Below are positions 38,847 to 41,927 of a DNA stretch of 41,927 nucleotides, piece by piece. The notes under the pieces were generated by a model. It had not been told where the DNA came from, ran no database searches, and worked only from the letters and a program-made list of their open reading frames with translations. Numbering within the stretch: the stretch's first letter is position 1; each line of letters begins with the position of its first letter. The position numbers were made by a program, and so were the translations under genes. The stretch comes from Bacteroidota bacterium (lineage in GTDB: Bacteria > Bacteroidota > Bacteroidia > Chitinophagales > Saprospiraceae), in contig JAKQJD010000446.1 of the NCBI GenBank assembly GCA_029561355.1, positions 1 through 41,927 on the forward strand. The letters run 5' to 3'.

Positions 38847-39989
38847 TTATGATATCAATTCTTTTCTGCCTTGCAAATAGGTGCGCCACCTTTCGAGCAC
38901 CGTCTCCATGTCTTTCGGCAATTCGGATTCAAACCGAAGAAATTCGCCCGAACGCGGGTGCTTGAAGCCGAGTACTTTGGCATGCAGAGCCTGGCGCGGC
39001 AGCAGTTTGAGGTTGCTTTCTACAAACTGCTTGTATTTTGAATAAAGTGTCCCCTTTAAAATCTGGTTTCCACCATATCTCGGGTCTCCAAAAAGGGTAT
39101 GCCCGATAGATTTCAGGTGTACCCGAATCTGGTGTGTACGGCCCGTTTCCAGCTGACATTCAACCAACGTGCAATAATAAAACCTTTCGATGGCGCGCCA
39201 GTGCGTAACGGCCCATTTGCCGTCTTCGGCGTCGGGGAAAGTCATAAACAAGCGCCGGTCGTTTGGGTTGCGTCCTATGTTGGCACGGATGGTACCGGAA
39301 TCCCCTTCCATATCGCCCCAGACAATTGCCTGGTAACGGCGTTCGATGGTATGGTGAAAAAACTGGTTGGCAAGGTGCGTCATGGCAAAATCCGTTTTCG
39401 CTACCAGCATTAACCCGGTCGTGTCTTTATCGATCCGGTGTACGATGCCGGCCCGGTTGGCTTCATTACCGTCCTTAACAGGCAGTTCTTCCTTTTTGGA
39501 TTCCATCAAATGCCACACGACGGCATTAACGAGTGTGCCATTGGGAATACCTACGCCCGGATGCACGGCAAGACCGGCGGGTTTATTGATCACCATAACA
39601 TCCTCGTCTTCATATACGATGTCGAGCGGGATGTTTTGCGGCTGGATCTGATAGGTCTCCTCCAGAGACCGCGGCAGGATGATCGATATGATATTGCCCG
39701 GCTTAACCTTGTAATTGGGCTTCACATCCATCTCGTTCACTTTCACGGAACCAGCCTTGATGGCGGTTTGAACCTTGCTGCGGGAACGATGCGCCAGTCG
39801 GTCGATCAGGAATTTATCCAGCCGGATCAGCGACTGTTTGGGGTCTGCCACAATCTCATGCCGCTCGTATAATTCGTCCCCCTGCGAGAGGTCTTCCACG
39901 TCGTCCGTCTCCTGAAAAGCGGTGTCTGCAATATCCTCCGGAGGTACATCTCCTGTGATCGGATGTTTCTGGTTCATTTCGGTGCTCAT
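38847..39989 (-). CDS. RluA-family 23S rRNA pseudouridine synthase (RluD-type)
   Basis: 380 residues. An acidic N-terminal extension (about residues 1-45) is followed by an S4 RNA-binding domain (LDKFLIDRLAHRSRSKVQTA, KAGSVKVNE), then the catalytic part: LAVHPGVGIPNGTLVNAVVW and GIVHRIDKDTTGLMLVAKTD with the catalytic Asp, and CQLETGRTHQIRVHLKSIGH. RluD-type enzymes modify uridines of helix 69 in 23S rRNA, but the acidic extension is unusual. It heads a two-gene unit with the lipid kinase. A -7 box (TACTTTTG) precedes it at 40012-40019. Confidence 0.94.
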   Translation of the reverse strand: MSTEMNQKHPITGDVPPEDIADTAFQETDDVEDLSQGDELYERHEIVADPKQSLIRLDKFLIDRLAHRSRSKVQTAIKAGSVKVNEMDVKPNYKVKPGNIISIILPRSLEETYQIQPQNIPLDIVYEDEDVMVINKPAGLAVHPGVGIPNGTLVNAVVWHLMESKKEELPVKDGNEANRAGIVHRIDKDTTGLMLVAKTDFAMTHLANQFFHHTIERRYQAIVWGDMEGDSGTIRANIGRNPNDRRLFMTFPDAEDGKWAVTHWRAIERFYYCTLVECQLETGRTHQIRVHLKSIGHTLFGDPRYGGNQILKGTLYSKYKQFVESNLKLLPRQALHAKVLGFKHPRSGEFLRFESELPKDMETVLERWRTYLQGRKELIS

Positions 39990-40011
39990 TGGTCAAATTT
40001 GATTTTCGATG

Positions 40012-40019
40012 CAAAAGTA
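40012..40019 (-). promoter_or_regulatory. -7 box before the pseudouridine synthase gene
   Basis: TACTTTTG on the minus strand (TAnnTTTG consensus), about 23 bases before the ATG at 39989. No -33 TTG was found at the usual spacing. Confidence 0.45.
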
Positions 40020-40142
40020 GCGCATTTACCACGCATCCTCGGTAACATTGTAACACCTTAACTGAAATGAATGTTAGCAACGTGTGGAAAACCGGGGGAT
40101 AACTAAACATGCCGGGATGCGGTGGTTTATAACCGGCAAATT

Positions 40143-40150
40143 TATCTTTG
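40143..40150 (+). promoter_or_regulatory. -7 box before parA
   Basis: TATCTTTG on the plus strand, about 98 bases before the parA ATG at 40248. A single TTTTCCACA-like (minus-strand) word at 40083-40091 resembles a DnaA box, but one alone is weak evidence for an origin. Confidence 0.45.
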
Positions 40151-40247
40151 CCCGCTTTCCCTGCTGTAAAATGTCGGGAAAACTCCGGTTACTACTTGAT
40201 TATCAAACCATTCGTACCAAAAAATGCGCACGACCATGCTGAAAGAT

Positions 40248-41009
40248 ATGGGAAAAGTCATCACGATTGCCAACCAGAAAGGCGGTGTAGGCAAAACGAC
40301 TACCGCTATCAACCTCGCTGCTTCCCTGGCCATTCTTGAAAAAAAGGTCCTGCTCATCGACGCAGACCCGCAGGCAAACGCTTCTTCGGGCGTCGGCCAG
40401 GCCGACACTTCCGATTTCGTCAGCCTGTACGATTGTCTGGTACAGGGAACGGATCCCCGGAAAGCGATCATGAAAACAGAAACGCCGAACCTCGACCTGC
40501 TGCCCTCGAACATCGATCTGGTGGGCGCCGAACTGGAACTGGTAGACCGTCCGAACCGCGAGTACATCCTTCGCGGTATCGTAGGGGAAATTCGCCAGGA
40601 CTACGACTACATTTTTATCGATTGCCTGCCTTCGCTGGGTCTGATTACCGTGAATGCACTGGTGGCTGCCGATACGGTACTGATTCCGGTACAATGCGAA
40701 ATGTTCTCCTTCGAGGGTCTGGCTAAACTGAAAAACACCATCACGCTGATCAAACAGGGATTCAACCCCAACCTGCAGGTAGAGGGATTGCTCATTTCCA
40801 TGTACGACAGCCGCCTGCGCCTGGCCAACGCCATCGTGGAAGAAGTACGGAATAGTTCCAACGACTATGTATTTGAAACCATTATTCACCGCAATTCGCG
40901 CGTAGCGGAAGCGCCGATGTCGCACACACCCGTGGCGCTGTACGACGTGAACAGCAAAGGCGCTACCAACTTTTTCAACCTGGCCGAAGAGTTTTTGCGG
41001 CGTAATTGA
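40248..41009 (+). CDS. parA: ParA-type chromosome-partition ATPase
   Basis: 253 residues from the ATG at 40248 ([20 protein letters not shown]), a standard ParA start; an upstream ATG at 40224 is less likely. Deviant Walker [10 protein letters not shown] with the signature Lys near residue 11, a Walker A' [16 protein letters not shown], and Walker [12 protein letters not shown] are present. ParA binds DNA non-specifically in its ATP form and, with ParB, moves the newly copied origin region. It is 12 bases upstream of parB, and the pair is normally near the origin. Confidence 0.96.
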   Translation: MGKVITIANQKGGVGKTTTAINLAASLAILEKKVLLIDADPQANASSGVGQADTSDFVSLYDCLVQGTDPRKAIMKTETPNLDLLPSNIDLVGAELELVDRPNREYILRGIVGEIRQDYDYIFIDCLPSLGLITVNALVAADTVLIPVQCEMFSFEGLAKLKNTITLIKQGFNPNLQVEGLLISMYDSRLRLANAIVEEVRNSSNDYVFETIIHRNSRVAEAPMSHTPVALYDVNSKGATNFFNLAEEFLRRN

Positions 41010-41021
41010 TTGATTTTGAAC

Positions 41022-41924
41022 ATGGCAAAGAAATTTGATACCGGCGGCATCAAAACCCTGCTGGGTAATTCCGCAAAACTGGAAAAAGCCGTACAGGAAA
41101 ATCCGCAGGAAGTGGTGCGTGAACTCGCCACCGCTGTGGCCCTGCTGCCGATAGAACAGATCCACGCGAACACGGGACAGCCCCGCCAGAAGTTCGATAA
41201 GGATGCGTTGCAGGAACTGGCATCCAGCATCGAAGCGCATGGTATTATCCAGCCGATCACGGTGCGCCGTTTGCAGGACAAAGAATACCAGATTATTTCC
41301 GGTGAACGCCGTTTCCGCGCCAGCCAACTGGCCGGCCTGACGGAAATTCCCGCTTATGTGCGCATCGCCAACGACCAGGAATTACTGGAAATGGCGCTGA
41401 TCGAAAACATTCAGCGCGAAGACCTGAACGCCTGGGAGGTTGCCATTTCATACGGCCGCCTGAAAGACGAATTCGCACTGACCGACGAAATGCTTTCCAC
41501 CCGCGTCGGCAAGCAACGCAGCACGGTGACCAACTACCTGCGCCTGCTTCGTTTCGAAGGTGACGAAGACATTAAACGGGGCCTGATCGAAGAAAAAGTC
41601 TCCATGGGCCACGCCCGTGCACTGGCCGGTGTAAGCGATTTCGCGCTGCGTAACTCCCTGTATCACAAGATCGTATCCGAGGATTTGTCAGTACGCGCCG
41701 TGGAAGCGCTTATCGCGAGTTACCAGGAAAATAAAAAAGGTAAGGAATCTGCCCCGGACAAAAGCCTGCCGCCGCACCTGCGGGATATCCAGGATAAATT
41801 CAATGCGTTTTTCGGTGGCAAAGTGCAACTCAAACGCGACGATAAAGGCAAAGGACAACTGGTGGTTTCGTTTAAAAACGACGCGGAGTTGAACCGGCTG
41901 ATTGACCTGATAGAACAGGATTAG
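41022..41924 (+). CDS. parB: ParB/Spo0J-type partition CTPase
   Basis: 300 residues from the ATG at 41022 (MAKKFDTGGIKTLLGNSAKL). Order of parts: an N-terminal segment for contact with ParA (GGIKTLLG), the CTP-binding ParB box with HANTGQPRQKF and GERRFRASQLAG (about residues 94-105), ALIENIQREDLNAWE, a helix-turn-helix for parS binding (DEMLSTRVGKQRSTVTNYL) and a C-terminal dimer domain (VQLKRDDKGKGQLVVSFKND). ParB spreads around parS as a CTP-fuelled clamp. No parS site was found by eye in the window. The gene ends three bases before the window end. Confidence 0.96.
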   Translation: MAKKFDTGGIKTLLGNSAKLEKAVQENPQEVVRELATAVALLPIEQIHANTGQPRQKFDKDALQELASSIEAHGIIQPITVRRLQDKEYQIISGERRFRASQLAGLTEIPAYVRIANDQELLEMALIENIQREDLNAWEVAISYGRLKDEFALTDEMLSTRVGKQRSTVTNYLRLLRFEGDEDIKRGLIEEKVSMGHARALAGVSDFALRNSLYHKIVSEDLSVRAVEALIASYQENKKGKESAPDKSLPPHLRDIQDKFNAFFGGKVQLKRDDKGKGQLVVSFKNDAELNRLIDLIEQD

Positions 41925-41927
41925 AAG

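Noticed and set aside
40083..40091. A single DnaA-box-like word near parAB as replication origin
   Set aside because: One word with no cluster, no AT-rich unwinding stretch and no dnaA gene in view is not enough to call an origin.

Overview
The window looks like a chromosome segment of a Bacteroidota bacterium, most likely a gliding or Saprospiria-type lineage. The reasons are -7 promoter boxes of the form TAnnTTTG, a near absence of Shine-Dalgarno sites, a PorP/SprF protein with an OmpA/PD40 partner (type IX secretion type), a SusD-free but BtuG-like B12 lipoprotein, and a Bacteroidota-type tyrosine integrase. The exact genus is not readable from the sequence alone.

Positions 1 to about 15,670 are an integrated, phage-like element ending at a tRNA-Glu(UUC) gene (15677-15748). 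Almost every gene is on the minus strand and seems to form one long early operon. It starts at a -33/-7 promoter near 13,520-13,550 and runs left beyond base 1. Recognisable products are a YqaJ/lambda-type exonuclease, an SF2 helicase, a Gp157-like protein, a possible OB-fold single-strand-DNA binder, a compact C5 cytosine methyltransferase, a truncated Dam-type methylase, a DUF5675 protein and an ASCH-like protein, with many small orphans. No terminase, portal or capsid genes are in view, so only the replication/recombination half of a prophage (or a related element) is seen. Three things stand out. A leader motif (ACACGC or ACACGCTTCA just before the start codon) recurs in front of about 15 of these genes and of none examined in the host part. 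A 70-78% GC stretch without credible genes (13.64-14.28 kb) has several perfect hairpins and could be a large structured RNA. A multi-pass membrane protein has a roughly 190-residue coiled coil and a C-terminal helix-turn-helix. At the right end lie a 51-aa membrane protein with a near-leaderless promoter and the integrase.

From 15,750 on the DNA is host chromosome. It holds an ATP-grasp / alpha-E / transglutaminase cluster (16.0-19.6 kb); an acidic protein plus an OmpA-PD40 and PorP/SprF pair (19.8-23.5 kb); cutC, a Wzx-like flippase, a DUF697-like/SHOCT protein and hemL (23.7-27.9 kb); a MacB/FtsX-type ABC permease and a GH29 alpha-L-fucosidase (28.0-31.6 kb); a cobalamin riboswitch in front of a BtuG-like lipoprotein (31.6-33.1 kb); a DUF4261-like protein, a GT2 glycosyltransferase, a TrmH/SpoU methyltransferase, a periplasmic-binding-fold lipoprotein, a SUI1 factor, a YegS-type lipid kinase and an RluD-type pseudouridine synthase (33.2-40.0 kb); and parA-parB (40.2-41.9 kb).

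The host intergenic spaces repeatedly hold very long hairpins (stems of 30-49 bp). Each is built from its own short tandem repeat, and several share a CCAAGAGCAA core. They probably serve as two-way terminators, but their origin is unusual.
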